Source of the DNA: Trametopsis cervina
Taxonomy: Eukaryota; Basidiomycota; Agaricomycetes; Polyporales; Irpicaceae
Length of the DNA stretch: 64,000 nt
Assembly (NCBI GenBank): GCA_022385755.1
Contig: MU278348.1
Coordinates: forward strand, 1,461,035-1,525,034
Reading direction: 5' to 3'
Positions 37,890 through 48,735 of the stretch are shown piece by piece. The notes below the pieces were generated by a model. The model was not told the origin of the DNA. It was given only the letters and a program-made list of their open reading frames with translations, and made no database searches. Every line of letters begins with the position of its first letter. Positions within the stretch are counted from its first letter, which is position 1. The position numbers were made by a program, and so were the translations under genes.

Positions 37890-38522
37890 ATGGATGAAGT
37901 AAGAGTTGTCCGTCAGAGTGATTGCGCGGCAAGCGAGGGTTTTTCGCACGTACATGAGAGACGCCGTTCGGTTGATGGCCAGAATCGGAGCTGGCTAGGT
38001 AGGTTGACCAGACGCGGTCCATCCGCCGTAGGGGAGAATACAGGGACTACAGGTTGTACAACAGGCGTCGGGATGGATGGCGGGAGAGTTCAAGTGGCAG
38101 AAGGGGTGGATGATAGTGCACTAATCGTTTTCGCTGGGCCCCCGACGATATCTGGATTAGGATTGTTACCGTTCGTTGATCAGTTGACAAACAAATACAC
38201 CCCCATTGACCGGCATCCCTCGCCGCGAACAGAACCGTATGTTTCTCTCCCTTGGCCAGGGGAACCCCTGGGCAACCGTCTGTTAGACTGGCACAAGCGC
38301 ACACAAAAAGACTCCAGACTCGCACGACTCCAAGCATCAGAACAAGATCACGATTCAGGCTGCGCACCCGCATCATTCGTTGACACTGCCGCAGCAGCTT
38401 GCATTCTGCTCGATTTACAGGGCAACGTCCAACCTGCGGCCAGAACACTGCCAGAACTCAGTGGAAAATATACGCATTATCTGGTCCGTGCGGACGGGGT
38501 GCTACGACGTGCTACGGTGTGA
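37890..38522 (+). CDS. Hypothetical protein, single-exon ORF
   Basis: An uninterrupted ORF of 210 codons fills the gap between the tetraspanin start and the Mau2 stop. The first 80 residues are Arg/Gly-rich and may be leader. The remainder, FAGPPTISGLGLLPFVDQLT and LPWPGEPLGNRLLDWHKRTQ through LHYLVRADGVLRRATV-like sequence, has ordinary protein composition. No domain, signal peptide or membrane segment is recognised. Divergent orientation from the tetraspanin gene with only 60 bases between starts is tight. It could be real or a chance ORF in promoter sequence. Confidence 0.35.
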   Translation: MDEVRVVRQSDCAASEGFSHVHERRRSVDGQNRSWLGRLTRRGPSAVGENTGTTGCTTGVGMDGGRVQVAEGVDDSALIVFAGPPTISGLGLLPFVDQLTNKYTPIDRHPSPRTEPYVSLPWPGEPLGNRLLDWHKRTQKDSRLARLQASEQDHDSGCAPASFVDTAAAACILLDLQGNVQPAARTLPELSGKYTHYLVRADGVLRRATV

Positions 38523-38570
38523 TGGTCCATGCTAAACTTATCCACAAACGTGATGCACTATGATGAACAA

Positions 38571-41317
38571 TCATCCAGAATCTCCTCTCCCAATAGGTTT
38601 CCCGCGGGCTGCCAGTGCGGTGACAGCTTCCTCAAGCCGCTGGTTCACAACGATCTGCTTCTGTATCCGCTCTTCCTTACCTGCCCGTTTGTACAACTCT
38701 GAAACTACGTCAACTCCGTTTCTTGTGCACGGCGGTCAAACGCACGTACCGAGGAATTTCTGGCCCACCCACAGACCGAGCTGGGCATTCCCAACGGAGT
38801 TCACAGCACCGTCAAGATTCTTGTTGGATGCGCCTAACCCGGCCGCGAGCTGTTCGCAGGTCATGAGCATCTTGAAGGCATGATCCCCCGCGGTGTGGAA
38901 GTAGTGTGCAGCCACAATCGCGATCACTACCGCCCGGAGGTGGTTATCTTGCGCTTTGCTTGCTAGCTCAAGGGCGAGCTTCAAGTGCTCTCTATCGGCC
39001 GTGTTATAATTAGACCAGCGCGTATACGAAGCCCAGGTCAACGTGAAACTCACTTCGAGCGTAGGATCTCCGGGGACATCAACGCCTCAACCACTTGACC
39101 CATGGCCTCCAGTGTTCCACCCATCCCGCGACAAGCTTTTGCTATGTTCACCGCTTCTTTATGATCGACATGAATTCCGGTGGCGAGCGCGCTCATGACG
39201 GCCTTATCACTTCGCAAGCCCATGAGGAGGATGATCTCTCCCGCTTGCGCAGCGAGGCGAACGAAATCATCTTCAACAGCGAGCCGTGCGGCGACACGGT
39301 AGCATGACAATGCTCGAGGTATTTGGCATAAAGCATGAGCGAGATGGGCCTGATGCAAGGTTATTCGAGCGGAAAAGTTTGGGAATATGGAATATGTTCG
39401 GGTATGTGCGATCAAGGTATCGAGATTCTATGTCGTTGCTGAATTCTGATGTAACCACGGTTCGACGGGGGAAATGACATACCTGTTCTGCAACGTCGAA
39501 CTCGCTACGCATAATAGACACCTGGAACAAATCAGACACATTACAAGAATAGCACCGCTCAGATCCTACTAACCGCAATCAATTCACAAAGCAGGTCCCC
39601 TTTGATACGGGCGAGGCGTTGCTCTATCTCCTCAATATCTCCTTGACTGCTCCATAGTGGAACTGGAAATCTCGCCTTAATACTCGCCAGTGGCATTTTA
39701 TAGAACCGCGACTTACGGGTGAGTTCCTGCTCCACGTCTCGATCCCATGCCGATATCCCTTCGTTAGCAAACACCTTTCGTTTAGGTTTTCGCCCGACCG
39801 CGTCGCGTTTAGCAACGCTGCTGACCAGGAAACCGAGCAAGAAAAGGATACGCGGGTGCGTGACCTGTATGGCGAGGGGTGGGCTGCCCGGAAGTTTTGC
39901 CTGAATCACTCGTAAGTCGACATTGGACGGTTGTTCATCAGGGATAAGACTGACCTCAACCGTTCCATCGGGGAATTTCTCTAGGGCCCCCGAGTCTAGT
40001 AATGCATGCAGATGAGACAGTCTCGGGGAGACCTCTGTTGCCGAACCCGTGTGAGTAAAGTAGATGACCGTCATCAGGATGGTATGGACGGCTATGGCAG
40101 CCTCAAAAGGACTCTCGAAGAATATAAACGTTGCATTCTGCGATTCCGGTATGTCAGTGGGTTGAGCGGTCTGGGGTAAATGCGTAGATGGCTGTCGGGC
40201 GACCGGTGGAGGTGCGGTGTTATACGACAAGCCGAGAGCGTATTCGATGTTGCATATCGCACTAGGAACCTGGTTCCATATGCCGGCCGCGATTAACATT
40301 CGAAGACGCAAAACTTGTGCGAGTAATGTTATGCGAGTGTGACCGTGAAGTAAAGACAGGTCCTCCATATCTTGTAAAGCGGACAATGCAGCATTGATAT
40401 CTTGAGTACCGTGGTTATATGATGAAAATTGAGCAGTGGGTTGAGACGGGTTCAATACAGTAGAGGGAGAATTCGGTGCAGAATACATGGATATTGCGGC
40501 AAGATGAGCAGAGTAGACAATGTAAGGAGCGTCCGTTGGTTGAAATGAGGAAAGCAGGCTGCGGATTTGTGTGCGTGCGAACTTGTACTTGTGTTGCCAT
40601 TGAGAAAGTTGTGCTTGTAATAATGATAGATGTATTTTGAAGGATCGAAGAGAAGGGTGCTTTCTTAAAGTCAGCCACAGCCTGACATTACAGCGAGGTC
40701 AACGCACCTTCTGTGCAATAAGAGCCTATGATGACGAGAAGTTAGCGTTTTGATATAATGTGAGAGATTATAGAAGAATTCTTGCAACGTTAAGAACGCA
40801 TATATGGGATCCTTCGAGTGCGCTGCGAAGCGACAAGTAAAAGGTGTATAACTCACAGCTTTACTGAGAGCCTTGTCTACCTGAAGTTGTTATGAGCGTC
40901 ATAAATTTCGCCTAGTGAAACGTACTGCACCTCAGATTCAATACCCCTAGCCCACATATGACTTGAGTCTTCTGTGAAGCCTCCATCAATAGCCTTCATA
41001 CCGATCTCTGCTAGACCACACCACGCTCGGCATTCGATTTCGGGGCTTAATGCAGGCAATGACAGACATTTTCGAAGCGCTATTAGGGACAATATAAGTG
41101 ATTGAATGTAGCTTCGATGGTTCGGCGGGACTGCAAGCAAAGACGGCAATGATACCAGCAGTATATGCGGTGGTAGGGGCTTCAGAGCTGGGCGTGGTGA
41201 GCTCGATTCTGGAGACGGCAGCGGAGTTAGTGTTGATTGAGAGCTGAGCATCTCTTCAGATGGGAAAGACGAATCATGGCGAGCTCGCTTTACAGGGCGA
41301 GGATTGTCGTCGTCCAT
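38571..41317 (-). CDS. Cohesin-loading factor Mau2/Scc4
   Basis: TPR-type partner of Scc2/NIPBL in loading cohesin onto chromatin in the nucleus. The start at 41317 gives a nuclear-type basic leader DDNPRPVKRARHDSS and a Ser/Pro stretch. The family's N-terminal helices follow: HILLVSLPSLLAVPPNHRSY, SLILSLIALRKCLSLPALSP and ECRAWCGLAEIGMKAI. A small exon gives GIESEVDKALSKA, then ALIAQKHPSL, IHLSLLQAQLSQWQHKYKFA and RTQIRSLLSSFQPTDAPYIV (about 40675-40540). The long exon to 39559 carries further helical repeats, and later exons give LHQAHLAHALCQIPRALSCY, LALELASKAQDNHLRAVVIA and NAQLGLWVGQKFL. The last exon (YKRAGKEERIQKQIVVNQRL) ends at 38571. Family call (PF10345) rests on these N- and C-terminal regions. 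It lies tandem to and 297 bases downstream of the ISWI gene. Confidence 0.83.
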
Positions 41318-41613
41318 GGCAAGAGAACGTATGAAACAGAGGAACGTGACAGGCCAGACACGAATGATAACGCGTGACGTAGCGCGTCGGCGTCACGCGT
41401 TTTATGAGTGACGCGTCGAAGCACAGGCCCTAAGACACTTCATAAAAAAAACACAGAATCTGATTTCCGCGTATGGCTGATACCCTCTCCATATAAACAT
41501 CATGCAGAACATTAATATTACTAGAACGCGAACAAAACGATATACAATAGTCTATGTTACAACAGATAGCGACTACTGTCGCGATCCCCGTACGAATAGA
41601 ATGAAACAGACGT

Positions 41614-44600
41614 CTACGCGGCACCTGCTGTCTTCTTCTTCTTGTACGCTCTCTTGACACCTGAAGCCGCTGTGGCACTGCCCGGCGTTGAAGCCCTAGA
41701 TGCGTCGTTGTCCTCGGCCTTCAGATCATCAATGCCACGTTTCTAAACCACTACCGTAAGCCAGAGACCTAGTTGTAACACGAGGATACGAACCTTGCCC
41801 TTCACACCCTTGACCTTGACTTCTTCTACTTGTTTACCTTCCGCTTCCTTCTCGATCATTCCAAGCAGTGTGTTGCATCTCCTCTGCAGCTCTTGCGGGC
41901 TGCGACTCTTGAAAAACCAATCGAATCGGAACACAGGGAACTCAGTGATATCCTTCTTGATACGCTCGTAGACATCATCTGTACGCATCCCATAGTAGAA
42001 CAGTCTACAGAGGAGATACCGATCCTCTTCTTCCGAATAGACTTTCCCTTTGGTGGTCGGATAATTGAGCTCAAGTTCTTGCATGGGATATCGTACAGAT
42101 TCGATCTTCTTGCCAAGGAGTGCCTCAAGATTAGATCGTTTGTTGCGCTTGGCTTCGCCTTCTTCAATACGAGCTTTGATTCGAGGATATTCCGAGAGTT
42201 CCTTCCACTTCTTCTTGAAGACAACATAATACTTGGCGATCTCGTCCGGTGACTTCATATCAATCTCCTTCGCGAAGAGTTCGAAGTCCTCCGTCCTAGT
42301 CGATGCGATCAGTAAATTCTTAGCATACCCTTCATAAAAGTGTACAAACCATCCGTAGCTCTCAAGCGCACGCACGAACTGTTGGAAATCTCTGCGGCTC
42401 CAATCCTCGAAACCCTGCTGCATGAGTTCCTCTTTCTCAGCTTGTTCCTCCTCCGTCAACGGTTCAGCTGCGGATCTATTTGAGCAATCCGAGCTTAAAT
42501 TGTACGGTAAATGAGACTCACCATTGTCAATGAATTCCTGCGCAGCTTTGCGTTCTTCCTCCAGCTTTTCGGGCGTATCTTCGGGTCCCGAGGGTTCGCG
42601 CAGAGCAGCGGGTATTTCGTTCAATTTCTGAAGTCATGTGAGTTTACATAACCTCGAAGCGACGGACCGCTGACTCACCTTGTGATATGCGAGCTCTTGG
42701 TCCTGAAGATCAGCCAAGCGAGGAGGGAAGAACTGGAAGTCTTGCCTGTAATTTGATGCAATCAGCTTTAACATTCTCTGTGTATACAACGAACGCACTG
42801 ACAATTGCAGCTGCTTCGGTGCGCGAGGGACTTTTGGCGGCTTTTCCGTCTTCGAGGGACCCGCTCGCATATTCTCTTTGAAGTACGCGTCGACAGAGTA
42901 ATTGAGCTTCCGCTCCCGCTTCGATAAAGAAAGAGCGCTGAACTGCAGTGATTTGCGCTATAGATAACGGAGTGAGTGATAATTAATGATAATAAAAAGC
43001 CATGAGTGTGACATACACCAGTGCGGAAATCCTCGCCTTCCCACTGTTGTACTGAAGCCTCTGATTTGAAATTACTTAGATCATCGAGACTCAGGCCTTC
43101 GTACTTTGTACTCAGCAGTTGAGTACGCTCCTCGCCACGCTGGATGATAGCGTCGATGTCATCGTTGATCAATAGACTACATGAGGGATCAGTATAGCCT
43201 TGAAACTCGCAGGATTTGCTAGACGTACTCATCAGCCGAATTGACAATTTTCTCTGCCCCATGAGTGATAATCTCGAGCAGCTCATCCTTATCGGCGGCT
43301 AGTTATATATTAGCATATGATGATATCCTGGGCAATCACATTGCTCACCTTTCGACATTTGTGTTCTTCCCTGCTGGATGACAAGCTGATCCAAACGGAG
43401 TTTCTGAGCAGCACGTTCCAGCATTCGCTCCTCAACACTGCCTTCGGTGATGAAGCGAAAGACGTAAACCTGCTTTGTTTGACCTATGCGATGTGCACGG
43501 TCCATGGCTTGCAAATCTGCTTGAGGATTCCTGTAGCAACGTAGGTGACTCGGTAGTGTTGTCAGCAGAACATGACGCACCAATCACTGTCATAGAGAAC
43601 AACTACGTCTGCAGTGGTCAAGTTGATACCTAACCCGCCAGCACGTGTCGTAAGCAAGAAGACGAACTTCTCGCTACCAGGCTTATTGTACTCATCAATG
43701 GCGTTTATTCGGTCTTCGTGCGCAGTACCACCGTCGATACGGCAATACTCTACGAGCTTAATGAGTAAGGCGAGATAACGTGCAGAACGTATACCGATGC
43801 TTACTGTATCCCCGAAATAGGCAGAAATCCTCTAGCACATCCAACATACGACTCATTTGACTGAATATCAGAACACGAGATCCCTTTTCCTTCATGGACT
43901 TCAGGAGTTTGTCGAGGACCACCATCTTGCCCGAGTTTTCTATCAAATGCTCATCTGTAGTATATGGTGGACCGGGCTCTGCTCCATCAAATAGATACGG
44001 ATGGCAAGTTACTTTCCGAAGCTAATGCATTTATGATGAGTTGCCAGAAAAAATGCTGCTTCGAAGAGCTCACCTGCATCACCATGTTCATCAGCCGTGT
44101 TTTGCCCTCTTTCTTGCCAGTCAACCCTAATGATGAACTGTCAGTCTTGCAATACGTACTCTGATACTGTTCTATCGCACCATTGACAGCGTCGATGTCC
44201 TTCTCCAATACTGACCGGTACCATTTCCGTTGCATATCGGTAAGCCCAACATAGATGTTGATTTCCTTCTCTATTTTACCACGTCCCGTGAGCCACGCGC
44301 CCCAAATGGAGGAGAAACTGCTTACTGGGAAGAAGGTTCTTCTCCACGTCGCTCTTCACACGTCTGAGAAGGAATGGCCTGAGAATCTTGTGCAAAGCTT
44401 CGACGACCTTCTTGCTCTTCTCCTCGTCTGCCTCTCCCTCAGTGTCATCTTTGTGAAGGAAACTCTCCAAGTCTGCGTAATCAGAAAAAATCTCAGGACA
44501 AATGAAGTTCAGCAAGGCGAACAACTCTTTCATGTTGTTCTGGAGTGGCGTCCCTGTGATGAGGAGACGGCCACGGGACATGAATGCCCTCACGATCTGC

Positions 44601-46049
44601 GACAGCATTGAGTCGACGTTCTTGATACGATGAGCCTCATCGATTGCTATGTATTCGAAGGAGAGCTTCTTGAGGGCGGACTTCTCGATGAGACATATCT
44701 CGTAGGTTGTGATGAGAACATTGAAATCTTGCGGAATAATCTGGTTTGCGATGATGTTCGCACGCTCGTCCTTGCTGCCAGTAAGGATAACCGTTGATAC
44801 GTCAGGGGTCCATTGCTCAAACTCTCGCGCCCAGTTCTGCAAGGTGGACTTTGGGACGACTACCAGATGCGGCCCTCGGATGCCCTTGTAATGTTTGAGA
44901 TATGATAGGAACGATATTGTCTGTAGCGTTTTCCCCAAGCCCTATTTATAGTGTGTTCATGAAGGCCAGGATCAGTATTGATGCAAACACATACCATCTC
45001 GTCAGCCAGAATGCCATTGAGACCGTTGTGGTGGAGCGAGACCATCCAATTCAGACCCTGCAGCTGATACGGTCGCATGAGACCGTTAATGACTGCATTT
45101 ACCGTCAGTGTGCTATAGGGATATTCATGCGCCGATAACGACTCACACTTCGGTGATTCTTCAAAGACGAATGGCTGATCATCGCCACCGGCTTGCATCT
45201 CCCCGTCTTTCAGCAGCTCCTCGTCTTCCTCCTTTTCAGACTTCCTGTGGCGAGCGCTATTATCTCTAAATGACACGATACCAGGTAAGTTCAGATGCAC
45301 AAAGCAGCTCTAAAGTACTTACACTGCCTTCTTGCGACCCCTTCCCTTGGGTTTCGGCTGTGTATCAAGAAGTGCGGCGTACTCTGGATCGCGTGCTTTC
45401 TGTAACTATATAAGAACAAGTTCACATAGTGCTGAGGCAGGCAGTACCTTGATGTCAACAAAGTGCTTGAAAAGGTCTGTTTGGCCAAGCAGGTATGAGT
45501 AGCGCTTGACAGCATCTTGAACCTACATGCACAGTCAGGCCACAAACCTCACGCATCCGCACTCGCTCACCTTGGCTTTGTCCATCTCTTGACGCTTCTC
45601 CTGAAGCTTGCCTTCTTCTGCTTTCCGCTTCTGTTTTTTCTGTTGTTTTACCTCACTCGCCTTTATTCGAGCCAGTTTTGCAGGAGAAGAGGGAAGCCCA
45701 GAGGTATTCTATCAGATAATGCGCATGTGGCACGTAAATGGCGGAAAGGTCGCGTAAAAGAAGCGATGCAGCGTACCTGAGGCTCCTCATCCTCGCTTTG
45801 CAGTTCATCGACGTCCTCCTGTTCCGGTTCGTCGGCGTACTCGCTCTCAGCGCCTTCACTCTGCTGTAAGATGCAGATGTTAGACGGCACACTGACATTG
45901 AGCCACATGCTGGCTCATACCTGGCGCGAGACAATGTTTGAAGGCACAACGTCGCTGAGCGTATCATCCTCCATGGGTACGTCCTGATTCTAGCGAGAAG
46001 TTCACTCAGCACTGAGCTTGTATAGACATCGTAGGGTACGTACATCCAT
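41614..46049 (-). CDS. ISWI chromatin-remodelling ATPase
   Basis: Nucleosome-spacing ATPase of the ISWI/SNF2 class. The start at 46049 gives MD, then after a short intron [20 protein letters not shown], followed by acidic and Lys-rich exons ([40 protein letters not shown]). The AutoN/NegC-flanked ATPase reads [40 protein letters not shown] (Walker A), [12 protein letters not shown] (DEAH), [20 protein letters not shown], and lobe 2 [51 protein letters not shown] and [20 protein letters not shown]. The C-terminal HAND ([13 protein letters not shown]), SANT ([20 protein letters not shown]) and SLIDE ([20 protein letters not shown]) modules are complete, and a Lys-rich tail ends at 41614. Everything expected for Isw1/Isw2/SNF2H is present; which of the two fungal paralogues it is cannot be decided. 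Confidence 0.93.
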
Positions 46050-46511
46050 TATGTCGCGCAGCGTGAACAGCACCTGCCAAGGTGAAGGTGAACGTTAACT
46101 GGCAAGCAGCGGAACGATAGACGCTATGCAATTTCGGCCAGAATGCCAGCATTATGTAAGCACACTATGCCCATAAAAGGGCACGTGGAACAAATGGATT
46201 TTAATACCTGGCCAATCGTTGATTTTGAGAAGGCCACAATATTCTCGCTGCACTGAGGCCTATTCAGACGAGTAAAATGACCTACAATTTCACCGACTTC
46301 CAAAAAGAATGACTCTTTCTTTGCCGGACTTCGGGATGGTATGGATTAATTTGTGATGGCTCCCGTACAAAGATAGTCGCGATTGTTGGGCCAATGCACG
46401 CACATCACGGCAACATGTCGCGCTATTGGCACCACTTATATCTCATTGACACCTCTTACCAGAATTTTACCTCTTGAATATCAGTTATTGATCTCCACAG
46501 GACCAGGTACC
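46050..46511. other. Intergenic region upstream of the ISWI gene
   Basis: About 460 bases that presumably hold the ISWI promoter and leader. No feature can be supported. Confidence 0.35.
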
Positions 46512-46741
46512 ATGTACTATGAGTTGCAAGATACTCCATCCCGAGCTACTGTATCAGTCGCCGGCTATGATGATTTGCCCGAGTTGTACGTGTCAGACTG
46601 TACTTGTATCACTACTTCACATAATAATTTCTCTGCAGCCCACCTCCCAGGAGTAGCTGCACACCTGTTTGCTCTTTATGCTGGGTGCTGACAGCATGTA
46701 CCATGCTTCTGTACGTGTCTGACCGACAGCTAATTGTTTGA
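46512..46741 (+). CDS. Possible 58-residue membrane protein
   Basis: Two exons (46512-46585 and 46639-46741) join in frame across a 53-nt intron with a GTACGT donor and CTCTGCAG acceptor. The product begins MYYELQDTPSRATVSVAGYD and continues PPPRSSCTPVCSLCWVLTAC, then TMLLYVSDRQLIV. The Cys-rich hydrophobic stretch CSLCWVLTACTMLLYV could be one membrane segment near the C-terminus. No family is recognised. The clean splice signals favour a gene; the small size and lack of homology knowledge keep confidence low. Confidence 0.35.
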
Positions 46742-46892
46742 ATAGGCTCTGCCCTATAGGTTAGAACGTGGACTATCCCTCCTCTCCCATTCCCTCGTTG
46801 TTATAAGTTCTGAGGCAACACAGACACGGTCACATGCGCCACAAAGCAGAAGCGGATAACTCGGCCCGGGTATGTCACTTGACAAGTAAAGA

Positions 46893-46900
46893 GTTGAAAC
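46893..46900 (+). repeat. Left 8-bp target-site duplication of the hAT element
   Basis: GTTGAAAC immediately precedes the left terminal inverted repeat and is repeated exactly after the right one. Eight-base duplications are the hallmark of hAT transposition. Confidence 0.9.
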
Positions 46901-47382
46901 TAGTGTTGCGTGGATAATTGCCGGAGGGGTGTAATGTAAGTAAATAATGTCGGTGACGTCGGTACTGGTAAATAAACGATGTATTTTACGCTACTTACCC
47001 CCGCGGCCCGGTAGGGCCGAACTGGTAAATTACCGTAAATAAATGTAAATAACTGTTTTTTACGCCCAATCTTGGATGAGGAACGCGCATCTAGACCTTG
47101 CCACCGCCTCTCCGCCAAACGGCTGCCTCCTTTCCCTTCGATACCCCCCCTGCCGCCACATTGCCCTGAGCCCCCGCAACATCTGTAAAAATTGAGCGCA
47201 GGTTTGAACAGAGTCGTTGTGCACCTTTGCATTCCCGCCCACCGGTAAGCCGGACCGTACTCTTTATTTACATATTCCAACAGGTCGATGAGGCGATGTC
47301 TGTAAAAAAACGTAATTTACCATGTAAAAAACATATTATTTACTGGCATGTAATTTACACCAGGGTTTTCCACGCAACACTA
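46901..47382. mobile_element. Non-autonomous hAT DNA transposon (MITE-like), 482 bp
   Basis: The element begins TAGTGTTGCGTGG and ends with the exact inverse CCACGCAACACTA, flanked by perfect 8-bp duplications GTTGAAAC. The TIR start TAGTGTTG fits hAT elements. Both subterminal regions carry many copies of GTAAA/TTTAC, as GTAAATAA-like motifs on the left and their inverse on the right, the kind of clustered motif hAT transposases bind. The centre is a GC-rich, pyrimidine-rich stretch with no transposase domain, so mobility would depend on an enzyme encoded elsewhere. The identical duplications suggest a fairly recent insertion. Confidence 0.9.
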
Positions 47383-47390
47383 GTTGAAAC
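47383..47390 (+). repeat. Right 8-bp target-site duplication of the hAT element
   Basis: GTTGAAAC directly follows the right terminal inverted repeat and is identical to the left copy at 46893-46900. It lies only 63 bases before the ATG of the peroxiredoxin-like gene. Confidence 0.9.
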
Positions 47391-47452
47391 CTAGACGACA
47401 CTACCACGGTAGGTACTACGTTCTCCGTAGCCTCAAGGGACATTCAACGCCC

Positions 47453-48459
47453 ATGGATCAAGCCCCCGATACGCAGAGCATCCAGGCAGCCTCTGAGCTA
47501 GAAGTGTACGACTCCAGTGGGGCGAAGATCAAGTTCGGAACCCTTATTAGCTCTCCTGCCGATGGGAAGACGGTTGTAGTCTTTATACGTTCGGTGTTTT
47601 CTTCCTGAGGTGTCATCGACTAACTAACAGTGCTTTGGGAATATAGGCCATTTCTTCTGCGGAGTATGCTACCAAATTCAATCATGGCACGGTACTAATT
47701 TCTGATGACATAATGGCTTCTTTCAGATTTGTCAGGTACACCGACAAACTCCCCGCCACACGGCACCTGTCTCATAATTCGTTTTGCAGGCGTACATTAC
47801 CGAGCTCGCCAAGGTGAAAGACACAGCCTTGGATAAGGCAAAAGTCAAACTTGTTGTAGTTGGTTGCGGTGGGTACCAACCTATCAAGGACTACGGTGGT
47901 ATGTCCCATGTTATGATGTTGTGTTATGGATGCTTCACCGTCTCTACCAGTGAGAGCCGGGTATGACAGGCCAATCTATGCTGACACCTCGCGTGCACTG
48001 TTCAAACACTTTGGCCTGACGGAGAATCTCCAAACTACTCCTGCTGACCAACCAGTCAAGAACTATATCGCAGGACGTAGTAGGCTGGGCAACGCGCTGA
48101 ATAGTATTTGGGCGAGTGTTCCGCTTGTCCTCCATACAGGGTATATAATGTGATTCATTCTCCAGAATGGGCCTCTGCAGCACCCCCAACACATCGGTAA
48201 ACAGGGGAACATCTCGCAGCTCGGCGGCGAATTCATCTTTGGAGCAGGTAAGTCTACAGTATTGCCTCACCGGACATAAACTTTACCGGCTCTGGCTAGA
48301 TAATCAATGCCTGTTCGCATATCGCATGCTTCATACTGAAGACCGTATGTAGCTCTCGTAAACACGAACCGCAATCAGTACTGATATCGCTTTGGTTTTG
48401 TTTTAGATACGGATGTCGAAGAATTGATGAAACATGCAGGAGTTGAATTTTCTGGGTAA
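47453..48459 (+). CDS. AhpC/TSA-like (peroxiredoxin-like 2) thioredoxin-fold protein
   Basis: Thioredoxin-fold redox protein of the AhpC-TSA_2 type (PF13911). The start at 47453 gives MDQAPDTQSIQAASELEVYD and DSSGAKIKFGTLISSPADGK, then TVVVFIRHFFCG. The redox motif C-G-I-C is completed by a 9-nt microexon (47727-47735, Ile-Cys-Gln), followed by AYITELAKVKDTALDKAKVK, VKLVVVGCGGYQPIKDY, DRPIYADTSRALFKHFGLTE, HPQHIGKQGNISQLGGEFIF (the usual QLGGEF region) and EELMKHAGVEFSG, ending at 48459. Peroxide or thiol reduction in the cytosol is inferred from the fold and motif. The hAT insertion sits in the expected promoter. An ATG at 47384 is in frame but overlaps the transposon target duplication, so 47453 is preferred. 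Confidence 0.85.
47727..47735 (+). other. 9-nt microexon encoding Ile-Cys-Gln
   Basis: ATTTGTCAG is flanked by a TTTCAG acceptor and a GTACAC donor. It supplies the second cysteine of the C-G-I-C redox motif and keeps the reading frame between the exons on either side. Confidence 0.7.
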
Positions 48460-48735
48460 CTTTGGGGACGGGGCTGAATTTACTTTGTATTTCGAGTCGT
48501 GACAAACATGGATTACATCAAAAAAGATGAGGCTCTATAGATACAGCGAACATTTAGGGAATATGATAGCAGGTATATGGGTGAGCGCGAAACAGTAGAT
48601 ATGTGCGTGATAGAGAGATAGTAAATGCGAAGATGCAGACAGATGCGAGCAAATGTGAGTGATAGCAGTGACAATCAAGAAATGCACAATGTAGCCAGAC
48701 AGTCCGATAAAATAAAGATAATAGAATGAGGAGGA

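Noticed and set aside
46900..47280. 126-codon minus-strand ORF inside the hAT element as a transposase
   Set aside because: Too short, Gly/Cys/Arg-rich, and without any hAT dimerisation or catalytic motif; it spans subterminal repeats and the GC-rich core.
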